A stretch of 64,000 nt of DNA from positions 9,136,174 through 9,200,173 of the forward strand of contig OU452223.1 of the NCBI GenBank assembly GCA_911728455.2. The letters run 5' to 3'. Source of the DNA: Marthasterias glacialis. Taxonomy: Eukaryota > Echinodermata > Asteroidea > Forcipulatida > Asteriidae. A model generated the notes under the pieces. That model did no database searches and was not told the DNA's origin. It saw only the letters and a list, made by a program, of their open reading frames with translations. The stretch's first letter is position 1. Each line of letters starts with the position of its first letter. Of this stretch, positions 33,501 through 43,299 are shown piece by piece. Both the position numbers and the translations under genes were made by a program.

Positions 33501-34197
33501 CGACTGTCTTAAAAAAAACTACTGAGCAAAAGTATAATGGTCAGTTGAGCGGTGAAAAAACTAATCAAGTATCCGCAAAATATGATTATGGCGCAGTGAA
33601 CAACCGGATAACACAAGCAGTTTCCCGACTTCATTCTCGCCAAACATCCCCTTTAACCCATCAGAGTGAGTCGTAATGAAACCTTGTATTAGGTTCTTCG
33701 TGAAAATGAACATTTAATGGTTAAAAAACATTAAGTTTGTTGGTTCACACAAAACGAGACAAACATGAAAAATTTTGGCAAACTAAAACCAGACAATTCA
33801 AGCCTTTAAAATTACAAACTAGGAACTGGGGTGCTTATTCGACTTCGATGACTCTAGACTACGTGCGGTACGAAGTTGCGGATCACGCACGATTTCGTGC
33901 AACCAATACATAAGTTCAAGTAAACGCACAAGGCGTGCACATTCTTACATTACAAATAGCGAACCGAACTGAAGTTAATGGAATCATACATTAATGATAA
34001 TTCATTCGTGTGTCTTCTGTTTGAATTCTACAGGGGGGAAAACGCACTGGTAGTTCAACGCTGGTACATTTTACTCAGTTGACTTGACAACTTTTTGACC
34101 TCCTCCTAGCAGCCTGCTATACTCAATAGTCAGCTTCTGTTTGTGGGAAAACAAATATTGTTAGCTCTCTGTCTTTCGTAGTTAAAAGAAAACAACA
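30557..34197. other. Intergenic between repeats and the receptor gene
   Basis: A 164-codon frame at 31303-31797 is open but AT-rich, contains an AAT run and matches no family I know; an overlapping frame (31533-31718) is equally open, so it may be a decayed element. 32690-32760 holds a fragment of the SINE tail seen at 52330-52390 (TGCTTAAGACACATCGGT). An AT-only stretch lies at 33323-33350. The receptor promoter should precede 34198, but no TATA box is evident. Confidence 0.4.
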
Positions 34198-36276
34198 ATG
34201 GCAAAGAAAAACTACAGTTGTAGGCCTGCGATGGCTCTAATCTTCATCGTATGCAGTGCCAGTGGCTCGTCGACCGTCAACAAGTTTTCTGAACCGAGAC
34301 AGTGTCATGTTTATCGGAAGCCAGGAGATCTTATCCTCGGAGGAATGTTCGCAGTAACACCAATTTATCCCTCATGCAATTACACCACAGATGAGGTCAG
34401 ATTTACTATGCTACTTCCGGAGGCGATGGCGTTTGCTATTCACGAGGTCAATAAGAGGGATGACCTTCTCCCAAACATCACTCTTGGTTTCGACATCTGG
34501 GATCATGGATTGTCCGAAGACGATGCTGTTAGTATATCAATGTCCCTTCTCCAAGAGCCACCACGCCATCAATCCCAGATATGTGATTTGCCAGATCGAA
34601 AAAAACTGGTTGGAATCGTTGGCCCAGGGACGAGCGCCATGAGTGTTTTTGTGAGTAAAATCGCCCAGACCTACCGGGTCCCAGTGGTATCTCACTGGGC
34701 AACCAGCAATGAGCTCTCCAACAAAGCTCGGTTCCCATACTTCATGCGAAGTGTCCCGCCTGATCAGCTTCAGGCAGGAGCCATTGTGGAACTACTGCTG
34801 CATTTCGGCTGGGACTACATTGCTGTGCTCTACACGGTCGACAGCTACGGTATTCATGGAGCACGTGAAATAGTCTCTCAAGCTGAGAAGAACAACGTTT
34901 GCATAGCGATGTCAGCCCCACTATCTGAGCTCCACACTGAACGTGACTTGATTGAAATCGCTCTTAGAATAAAAAGGCTCGACTCTGTTCGAATTGTAGT
35001 CATGTTCTCATCTGGGCCTATAGCTTATACCTTCCTCAGTCAGATCCTGAAGGTTGACTTACCCTACAAAATTACTTGGATCGGTAGTGACGGTTGGGGA
35101 TATGAACTTCTCCAATATGAACTAAAGGAACTCGTTGAAGGAAGTATCTTTGTCCGATTGAATAATCCAAAGCAGCCAGCATTCGAGAGATATCTAAATA
35201 CCATCGACCCGCGCGTAGAAGATGTTGGAGCGTGGTTTGCCTCTTACTGGAGAGAAAGGTTAGCAAGAAATTGTACAGACACTGATGCTTTGACAAGGTG
35301 CGATATTCCGTTACCCGACGGTTTTTCTACTGAATACAACACAGCCGGCGTTATAGACGCTGTCAACATACTCGCCTTTGCACTTCACTCCCTTTTGATG
35401 GAGACCTGCCCCTCTGGTTTAGCTAATTGCTCTGTAGCAGCAGCTCAAATCGACGGGGAAGAGTTCATTAAGCATCTCCACAAAGTGACCTTCACGAGTT
35501 CCACGGGACCGTTTACACTTAACGAGAACGGCGACACTGAAGGAATATACCATTTCGTCAATCTGCAATACACGAAGGGACATCATCGTTTTGTGGATAT
35601 TGGGCAATGGAACTCAAGAGAGGGGCGTGGTCAAAGGCTTCAACTGTTTCAAGATGAAGTACAATGGCCTGACGGACAATCAAGTCAGGAGGTCCCAAGA
35701 TCCTCCTGTCGTGAAATATGCTCCGCTGGTCAGATAAGTGTCCCTCTAAAGGAGAAGTGTTGCTGGGGTTGTGATAGCTGTGCGTCTAATGCTATTATAT
35801 TAAATGGAACCGAGTGTGTGGTCTGTGCACCTACAACCTGGCCAAACAAGGCTTATGACACATGTGTGGCTATTGTACCTTACACAGTATCACTCAGTGT
35901 GCCAATTGCGACCGGCATCTTTGCCCTGTTGTGCGTGGGGATTTTTATGTCATGTTTAACAGCAGCTGGATTGATATACTATCGACATAATCGACTTATG
36001 AAGGCGTCCAGTCGAGAGCTTAGTGCCCTCAACCTACTCGGTCTGGTAGCCACCTTCATCGCGGTGATCCCACTCCTGCAACCACCTTCAGATCTTACTT
36101 GCCCTATGTCCGAAGCTCTTATCTCTTTGTGTTTCACATTGACATACGCCCCTACATTGTTCAAGGTTAATCGAATCTACCGAATATTCCGCGCCGGGCA
36201 GCGGTCTGTCAGACGCCCGAGATTTGTTCGACCGCAACATCAGCTTGCCATGGCCGGTATTCTCATAGTGATCCAG
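34198..36276 (+). CDS. Metabotropic glutamate receptor-like class C GPCR, exon 1
   Basis: With exon 2 this encodes about 852 residues. The order is: signal peptide (hydrophobic ALIFIVCSASG at residues 12-22); Venus-flytrap ligand domain to about 480 (LLPEAMAFAIHEVN, LVGIVGPGTSAMSVF, VSHWATSNELSN, GSDGWG); a nine-cysteine NCD3G linker (about 501-557, CCWGCDSC); then the start of seven helices with SRELSALNLLG and NRIYRIF. In family terms it senses an extracellular amino acid and signals through G proteins at the plasma membrane. Alpha-amino-acid contacts appear kept (S146, T169, Y217, D298), but the positions of mGluR1 R78 and K409, which hold the glutamate side chain, are not basic, so the ligand is probably not glutamate. 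ATG 34198 has a good context (AACAACAATGG). The exon ends in phase 0 at GTAAGC inside TM4. Confidence 0.93.
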
Positions 36277-36555
36277 GTAAGCTACATAAAACAAATTTAG
36301 CAAATTAAGCATCTTGTTTATATTCTACTCTCTTCAAAATGCATGTAGCCGTCAACATTATGCGTAAACCTGTTATATACAAATTTACAGATACATCAAA
36401 CATCTCAATGCAATATCGTTGCAACTTCTTGTGCTCTAAACTTTGTTCATAGGTATCTTTGTAATTACTGTAAGAAGGCAAACTCTTGACATTGTTGTAT
36501 GGATTGCGTGTATGAACTGTAAGTTTTTAGTTGTTCTTTATTTCTGTTTATCAAG

Positions 36556-37035
36556 CTCGTGGCCGTGGTATTGGTAGGTCTTTCCCATCCAGCTCGACCA
36601 TCAATCCTCTTCACTTCCCCTCCGAGCGACCACTTCGAGCTGTACTGCGTCTTCAGCCCAGCCTTCCCGGGACTCTGCGCCTACAACCTGCTCATCATTC
36701 TCCTCTGCTGCTACTTCGCTTTCCGAGCCCGTAAAGTTCCCGATAACTACAACGAATCCAAGTTTATTGGTGTGAGCGTCTACTCCTCGCTGGTGCTATG
36801 GCTCGCAGCCGTACCGGTCTATACAACAGCCGTTGAAGCCACTCAGAAAGTTGCCTTTCTGTCCTTGGCCATCGTGGCTAATTCATTTCTTACCCTCTTC
36901 TTTGTGTATTTCCCAAAGTTGTTTGCCGTTCGGTTTCTTGGGAGTGCTCAGGTCCATGATGGTGATGAATCGATTAATGTGACGACAAAACATTCGATGA
37001 CGATTCGTCCTGGAGTATCGACAATAGTCTTATAG
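36556..37035 (+). CDS. mGluR-like class C GPCR, exon 2 (TM4 to C-terminus)
   Basis: The exon starts in phase 0 after TATCAAG and continues TM4 (LVAVVLVGLSHPARP), extracellular loop 2 with the conserved Cys (FELYCVF), the third-loop signature RKVPDNYNESKFIGVSVYSS and TM6-TM7 (FVYFPKLFAVRF). TAG is at 37033-37035. The tail after TM7 is only about 35 residues and ends in TIVL, a hydrophobic end that could bind a class II PDZ domain (inference). The family's Homer-binding long tail is absent. Confidence 0.92.
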   Translation, partial: LVAVVLVGLSHPARPSILFTSPPSDHFELYCVFSPAFPGLCAYNLLIILLCCYFAFRARKVPDNYNESKFIGVSVYSSLVLWLAAVPVYTTAVEATQKVAFLSLAIVANSFLTLFFVYFPKLFAVRFLGSAQVHDGDESINVTTKHSMTIRPGVSTIVL

Positions 37036-38362
37036 TTGTTAGATAGCTCCAGGTGGTTGTGTGCAACAACCAAATAATGATAATCTAACAAAACAAAAAG
37101 AGCGAAATCCCTAGGCCCCTCTCAGAAACGTTTGCGACCTTCAAACTGTTTCATTGATGGTCCCATGGCTCGGGGAGGGTGTCGTCGACTGGCTTCCGAC
37201 TCCACCAGTGACGTCATTTTTGTGTCACGGGCGATTCCACGGTTTCCCTCATTTGTTCACGGTTTTTCTCATGCAGTGGTCGTTTCGGACCCAGTAGTGG
37301 TGAAGACGCACTCACTCTACACTGGGTAGGGTGTTATGCTATCCCAGACCCGTTTGCCCTAAATGTCGCAGCTGGGACACCTCCCCTTTCGTTTGAAAAA
37401 GATTGCTGCGTCGCAACAGCATTCAACATTCAATTTCAACACTTCGCAATCACTGGAGAAATTAGATCATTTAAGTTCAATGGGTCGCAAAATCAATCAG
37501 TTCGAAAATGCAAGTAGCAATCAGCAATGGTCAGCCACTCATTTTCATCAATTTAAATAGGTAGTAGAAATTAAATTTAAAAATGGTGGAAGTGTAGTCT
37601 TGAATGCAATAGTAGCCTTAAAAACAGTTTAATTTAATATTCAGGGTTAAATGCGTGAATTTGAATGCGTGCAAGTCAAACTAATGAATTTTTTATAAAA
37701 TTTACCGGGAAAACCAATTTAAAAAATAAATAAATAAATAAATAAATAAATAAACAAGAACAAAAATAAAATTAACACAGAAAAATGTTTCAAAAATGGT
37801 AATATCAATAATAATAATAATAATTCTTCATAAAATTAAAATTGATATAACAAAAATTATGATAAAAATTAATATCTTTCAAAATGCTATCTGGCAACAA
37901 CACAGACGCGATGACTGGTTTGTGATTCCAATCACGAAAACTGATCGCCTTTAGATTTCTTTACATCACTAGTATCCCGTTGGTGTGACGTAATTCCACT
38001 GTAAGTCACGCCCACCTCACACAAAAAGGCTCCATCGATTGCTAGAAGAAGTCCATAGGAAAAATGAACTTGTTGCCTTGATGATTTATGTCAGAAAAAC
38101 ATAATTTCTGGACTTGCCTTTCACGTGTCTTGCAGAGATTTAAGGTCTTATCAGAAATTTCGGTTTCTGTCATTAAAAAAAACGCATTGAACGAAGGAAT
38201 GAGTGTTTTTCGGTAAATAACACGGTAGCTTTGGAACCGGAAGTAGCGAAAACTTTGGGCGTGGAGCAGATGCGCACGCGTGTGCCTTGGCTGATCTACT
38301 CCACTTGAATTTGTTATCTGCCTATAATACTTGGAGGTAGCATCACCAGTAGCTAATAATGT
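37036..38362. other. Receptor 3' flank / intergenic
   Basis: It contains an (AAAT)n tract near 37726-37760 and AT-rich DNA. The first AATAAA is within that tract. A 121-codon minus-strand frame at 38042-38407 shows no recognisable domain. Confidence 0.4.
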
Positions 38363-38490
38363 TCCATTCGGGACATCGACAGGGTGGTTATGATTGTAGC
38401 GATACATATGGAATATTATGTGGCAATGGCACTCGTCACCATGGTATCATTTGAGAGATACCTATCGCTTTGCTATCTGATCAAACACCT
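38363..38490 (+). pseudogene. Class A GPCR fragment, TM3 with ERY motif
   Basis: The frame reads VVMIVAIHMEYYVAMALV then TMVSFERYLSLCYLIKH, an obvious third helix plus E-R-Y and the start of intracellular loop 2 of a rhodopsin-type receptor. The proline normally found after CY is leucine. Neither TM2 before nor TM4 after can be found in any nearby frame, and the downstream frame turns Lys/Asn-rich. Most likely a relic; an isolated exon of a longer gene is the alternative. Confidence 0.45.
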
Positions 38491-38599
38491 CAGAATAATC
38501 CACTGCATAAAAAAACATTCGCTGTATAAAAAAAACAATGTATCAGCTCTCAACACTTTTCTAAACACTATCTTGCCATCGCTTTGGAAACATGTCTTG

Positions 38600-39544
38600 C
38601 TGCTAAACATTTAAAATGTTTAGCAGTACAACATTTAATGTTTATCAGTAACGATACTACAACTCTAACCAATCGTATACTGCTTACTTTTGTTAAACTA
38701 GTTTTGATTGATAAGTTAGATTATCGAATTGAGGGGAGGATAGGTCAGTTTTTTTCTCTAAACTATACAATTCATATTTCATTTGCAAAGGCACCACATA
38801 CAATCAAAATATTTGGTTTGACTGCTTCCAGCTATTGCACAATTATTTTGGAGATCAAAGTTTGGTGTTTGGTATCAGTCCTCATTTGCATGACTTCCCA
38901 TATTGTGATCCAATAATGTAATATCCGCTTACAGAAAAGTGCAAATTGTGCCAAAAAACCTGATAATTTCTGTTCAAATCTTTCAGATTAGATTCTCACA
39001 AATCCAAAATACATAGGTTAACAAGAATTTAAAAACATTAACCTTAACACCAACAGTTTTTACCTTTCAACAAAATGAATTCAGTTGTTTCCATACCCCA
39101 AGCCTTGGTGGTTTCTTGATCTTTTGAAGTGACAAAGGAACACACCTGGTAAGAGCAACAAAAGACACACAGAAAATAATCAGCAATTGTACTATTCTTC
39201 GGGGCACAGTATCCACAAATTCAATGATTTATGCAAGTTGAAAATGGTCCTTTATTAAAACAGCACCTGGGAATGCCATGACCTAGGCCCAAGTTCATAG
39301 AGCTGTATAGCAGCTGAATTTATGCTTCCTGTTTGTGTTTACATTTCATAGCGCTGCTAACCATTAAGCACAGAGAAAGGCACACCGACTTACTGGGCTG
39401 ATAGCAAATGAGTGAAGAAACACTCGTGAAATACGCTCATGCTTAGGCTATTTTTTTGGCAATAGATAGCACGAAAATTTGCTTACCGGTAAAGCAGGGT
39501 TTAATAGTGTATTTCCTTAAATCAACCAACATGTAGCCGCTTAC
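38600..39544. other. Intergenic
   Basis: It starts with a small palindrome (GCTAAACATTTAAAATGTTTAGC, about 38602-38624). A possible minus-strand exon (VCSFVTSKDQETTKAWG) after CTCTTACCAG lies near 39105-39152 but is weakly supported. Confidence 0.3.
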
Positions 39545-39643
39545 CTTCTCCACTGTGGTTACTGGCTTTGTATTTTTTTCATCCTCTTTGTGACAGCTAT
39601 CTGGGCCTCGATACTCAGGGAGTGAACTCACATCAGTGGTATT
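39545..39643 (-). CDS. Candidate exon of unrecognised minus-strand gene
   Basis: On the minus strand a CTTCACTTTTAG acceptor is followed by 33 open codons (NTTDVSSLPEYRGPD, then CHKEDEKNTKPVTTVEK) and a GTAAGC donor, phase 0 at both ends. It is acidic and hydrophilic, with no domain recognised. Confidence 0.4.
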
Positions 39644-39689
39644 CTAAAAGTGAAGACATAGTGCAATATTCTGTTATATAATGGCCTTG

Positions 39690-39850
39690 ATCTTAACTGA
39701 GGCCACCGAGGCCATTGGCCTCAAGCCCTGTCGAGTTGGCCAGCATACCCTTCAGAAAAATTGCAGTCATTACTAGCTTGGCCAGCATGCCCTTGTACAA
39801 TTTCTCTGATTTGGCCAGCAAAGTTCTGCCCCCCTTTTTCTTAAGATCGA
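39690..39850. repeat. TTGGCCAGCA-type short repeats
   Basis: TTGGCCAGCAT(A/G)CCCTT and variants occur three times at about 60-bp spacing, each followed by a different tail. Confidence 0.45.
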
Positions 39851-40030
39851 GGCCTGATATATGTAAATGCAATTTCATCACTACATCTACATGAACTTCA
39901 CCGAAAATTGGCTGACTGACTGCACACGTGTATAACAACATTCTCAAACAGACAGATGGAGCAGATTTCAAAAATCATAAAATATTTATTTTCGAGAATG
40001 CCTGTAGTTTTAGCTGGAAGTACTTCTTAC

Positions 40031-40157
40031 CCCAAATTTGTCCTGCCTGGCACACTCTGCTTAAGCTACTGTCTAAGCTGTTCCAGTTCTGCATGATGAA
40101 GAGACCAGTCATATTGGGTTGTCTTTGGTGGAACTCCTTCTTGATAATCATGATCAT
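40031..40157 (-). CDS. Candidate exon of minus-strand gene, readable in two frames
   Basis: The acceptor is TTACTTCAG and the donor GTAAGA. In phase 0 it reads MIMIIKKEFHQRQPNM, then LFIMQNWNSLDSSLSRV. In phase 1 it reads DDHDYQEGVPPKTTQYDW, then SLHHAELEQLRQ, and stops at 40066. Both are compatible with the upstream exon's two frames. Confidence 0.4.
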
Positions 40158-40663
40158 CTGAAGTAACATACACAAAAAATATTGTGGGCACTACACAATG
40201 AAAATATTCATCTTCATTATTTTTGGGAAAGATACAAGTGTACAATCAATGGGGAAAAAGTGATTAAAAGTGACACCATTGAAATTTCCTCCAGCTATGT
40301 GCCCAGAGAACATACTATTTGATATGGCTAGTAACACAGCAAGGTACCAACTGGATTCAACAAACAGCATGTCCCCTTTGTCTTTTTTGAAAACTTTGCC
40401 AAGAAACTGAATATCCATTACTTCCTGCACTTTGACCCCCTCAAGGTAGCAAAAGTGGACACACTGCAGTCCATGTAAATACACAACTGACAATTCAAAA
40501 AAAGATGCATTCAGTTGCACTTGTTCCCAAAATACTGAGGATCCAGAATGGGTGCATAAACTATGGGCACCCAAAAATGTTGGGGCATAGAGTTAAAAAG
40601 TCATCAACCCGAGTGGATCCATTGCCATGTTTTTGATTTTGTAGATGAATATCACCAACTTAC

Positions 40664-40746
40664 CTTCAAAGCTGTAATAAGCAGCACTTGGCTTCTTTTC
40701 ACTGTTTGGGTGGTAGTGTCTCTCCAAGTTTCTCTTCCTGCTCTAC
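40664..40746 (-). CDS. Candidate exon of minus-strand gene
   Basis: The acceptor is TTTTAACATCAG (exon from 40746), with an alternative GTAG acceptor (exon from 40742); the donor is a consensus GTAAGT. In one frame it reads GRAGRETWRDTTTQTVKRSQ. In the other it reads SRKRNLERHYHPNSEKK and AAYYSFE, which is faintly zinc-finger-like. The true frame is undecided. Confidence 0.42.
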
Positions 40747-40789
40747 CTGATGTTAAAATGAGGAAATCAGGCTGAACAATAAATTATAT

Positions 40790-40885
40790 GGAAATAATTA
40801 TAATAATAACAAAAAGAACATTTATATAGCGCCAAAATCCGCCTAAAAAGACGCTCAATGCGCTTTACAAACAATAAAAGGGTAA
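40790..40885 (-). mobile_element. LINE-type 3' end, minus strand
   Basis: Reverse-complemented it reads AAAGCGCATTGAGCG, then GGCGCTATATAAATGTTC and ends in TTATTATTATAATT, the 3' terminus seen in CR1/L2-like elements. Confidence 0.65.
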
Positions 40886-40889
40886 AAAC

Positions 40890-41405
40890 AATAAAAAATT
40901 ACGGATACCAGATAACCTACAGGCAATACAAAAAAACTACAACATACATGTAGCTCACAACCCCAGTGAAAAACCTACATCCCACGTAAGATTACATACA
41001 TGCATACAGGGTAAAACTCTTGGTCACCTCTTAAGATCCACTGCACAGTACATAACAAACAACTAAAAAATGCAGAAACCAGATAAACTACAAGCAATGC
41101 AAAATTACAATATAACTCACAACCCCTGGCCAGTAAAAACCTATCCCGCTTAAGATTGCATACATGCAAACAGGATAAAACTCTTGGATACCTCTAAAAG
41201 TCCATAGCATAGTACATAACAAACAACTAAAAATACAGATACCAGACAAACTATGGGCAATGCAAAAAATTACAATATAACTGACAACCCCAGTAAAAAC
41301 CAATATCCCACCTAAGCATACATACATGCATACAGGATAAAACTCTTGGATACCTCTTAAAGTCCACTGCATAGTATAACAAACAACTAAAAATTATTAC
41401 AGATG
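40890..41405. repeat. Tandem repeat, about 165-bp unit, three copies
   Basis: CAGATAAACTACAAGCAAT-like, ACTCACAACCCC-like and GGATAAAACTCTTGGATACC-like blocks recur three times at 164-171 bp spacing, ending with ATAACAAACAACTAAAAA. Confidence 0.82.
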
Positions 41406-41741
41406 CCAGAAACAAACAAAAACTGGCCAAACTACCCTAGCTTCATCAGCCCAACATCATCATCCCCCTAGAATAAAAACATAACATGATAAAACTCACA
41501 AACTGGTAAAAAGGTTGTAAAAAGGTGGACCCCACTCGCCCCTGCTTTAATTCTCACATAAGAGAAAGAAATGTTGCTAATCACACATATTAACTGAAAC
41601 TATTTTTTGCAAAAACCACAATGGCAGAAGTATGCAATTACCATCTTAGCAAATTTTAGACAGTGTATTCCAAATGCACACTACAGAATATTGCAAATTT
41701 TAATCAATCAGCAATTAAAAACAACTAAAAGGTAACCTTAC

Positions 41742-41823
41742 CCATGAATTTTTGCCATGCTCCTTGAATCGTATGCAAGGCCAATGCCCACTGACACGCC
41801 TCCAACGTTGTTGAATTTGTCAT
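41742..41823 (-). CDS. Candidate alternative first exon of minus-strand gene
   Basis: ATG (41823-41821) opens MTNSTTLEACQWALALH then TIQGAWQKFM and exits in phase 1 at GTAAGG. That phase fits the exon at 40664-40746. No conserved domain is recognised. Confidence 0.35.
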
Positions 41824-41901
41824 GTCATGATGTTTCAAAATACTGTTTCGGTGATGAGTGTACCCAAGTCAGCTAGAATCCTCTCCAGATCAGAGCGCCC
41901 T

Positions 41902-42011
41902 TCACTCACTCATAGTAATTTGGACATGCAACAGGGCACTCTTTGTTTGGAAGTCAGCCTTGTTAATGGAAACTTGTAAAAGTTGGCCTTTGACGAACGC
42001 TTTTCCACTAC
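41902..42011 (-). CDS. Candidate exon of minus-strand gene
   Basis: After AATCACTCAG the phase-1 frame reads SGKAFVKGQLLQVSINKAD then QTKSALLHVQITMSE, with stop at 41902. A perfect GTGAGT donor sits just before the stop (after ATG A), so it may splice onward in phase 1. It joins in phase to 43138-43220. Confidence 0.4.
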
Positions 42012-43137
42012 CTGAGTGATTGAAAAATATATTTGTTTTCGTAACTTTGTTATTAATCAGTAGTTTCCCTTGATACATAACATGCGAACAAAGACCAAAA
42101 CTTTTAAAAAATCCAGAGTTTTAAGCCTGTTTGGTCAAAATCCACACAGCAAATATAGTGCATTATGATCACAATTCAGTCCAATGTTAATACATGTGTT
42201 AAGTGTCTTAAAATTTGTCCTTTTTACCGTCACAAAATTAATTGCTTCTCTGCTCTGCAGAACTCGACAGACCTAATTTATAGGGAATGCAGCCTATTTT
42301 TATAAACCATTCTTCAAAATGCCATCAAAAGCCTGGTGTAGAAAAAATAGTTGAAAAAATTATGCCTATCCCTAGTGTTGTGAACAGCGGTACAGGTTGC
42401 ATCTTACTGTAAAAAAAAAATAGCCTGCACTACACAAGGGAGGTTACTCTACACCTCATATAGATCAACCTTGAAATTAAAACTACACATAATTAACATG
42501 TGTCTCCATTTTAATGTGTAATTTTTTGTAGATGAGATAATAAACATATGCACACGGGTTCATGGAATCATGGTGTTTGATACTCAATAAGTAATAAGTA
42601 ACCAAGTGTACACAGCCCAAATCGAGCTGTGTGTTTTCTCTGTATTCGCAATGAGCCAAGGGCTATATGCCAAAAACATCCAACCCAGCACAAAATGTAA
42701 TATTACATAATCCGCTGTCGAAAATACACGTCAGTGTATTGTATGCACTTGATACCGTACAGGGAAACTCCACGAAACGTGTGACACATTAATCTCTAAT
42801 AATTTTGCATGCAATGCGTCGTGTATTTCCGACAGCAGCACGGGGAAAGTTCAATTTCAAGTAATCAGATTTTGTCAAGACTAAACTTAGTGCCGTAGCC
42901 CCTTAGCTCAAGGAGGATATAGAGACCATAGGTCGTTGCTCTATGGTGAGACTAACGTTTTGTAACTGTTAAGGCCTATAAAACAACTATGGTTTTTGGT
43001 TAGTGAATAGGCCTACAACAACTGATGATAGATATCAAGTGATGAGTAGTCCTAATTCATGTAATTGCCCTTCTCTAAATAAGGAGAAATATTACACGAA
43101 ATTGAAAAAACAGTGACGGAAAATAGCTTAAACTTAC
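42012..43137. other. Intron or intergenic
   Basis: AT-rich DNA between two candidate minus-strand exons. No repeat family or other feature is recognised. Confidence 0.3.
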
Positions 43138-43220
43138 CACCTAACATTTCCACAACTTCTTGCAGCAACTTGGAGAGCTCAAGCTTCTTTAACAACTCGA
43201 ACAAAGTACAAGTTTCACCC
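43138..43220 (-). CDS. Candidate first exon of minus-strand gene
   Basis: On the minus strand the frame reads GETCTLFELLKKLELSKLL then QEVVEMLG and exits in phase 1 at GTAAGT. No ATG precedes the helix in frame after a TGA near 43252, so translation starts at the Met in EMLG or in an unseen exon. Confidence 0.38.
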
Positions 43221-43299
43221 CTTTCTTGTACGACGGGATGGCATTGTCATACGCACGTTATTTACACACAGTACATACGCGTTTAACACACCACACACG

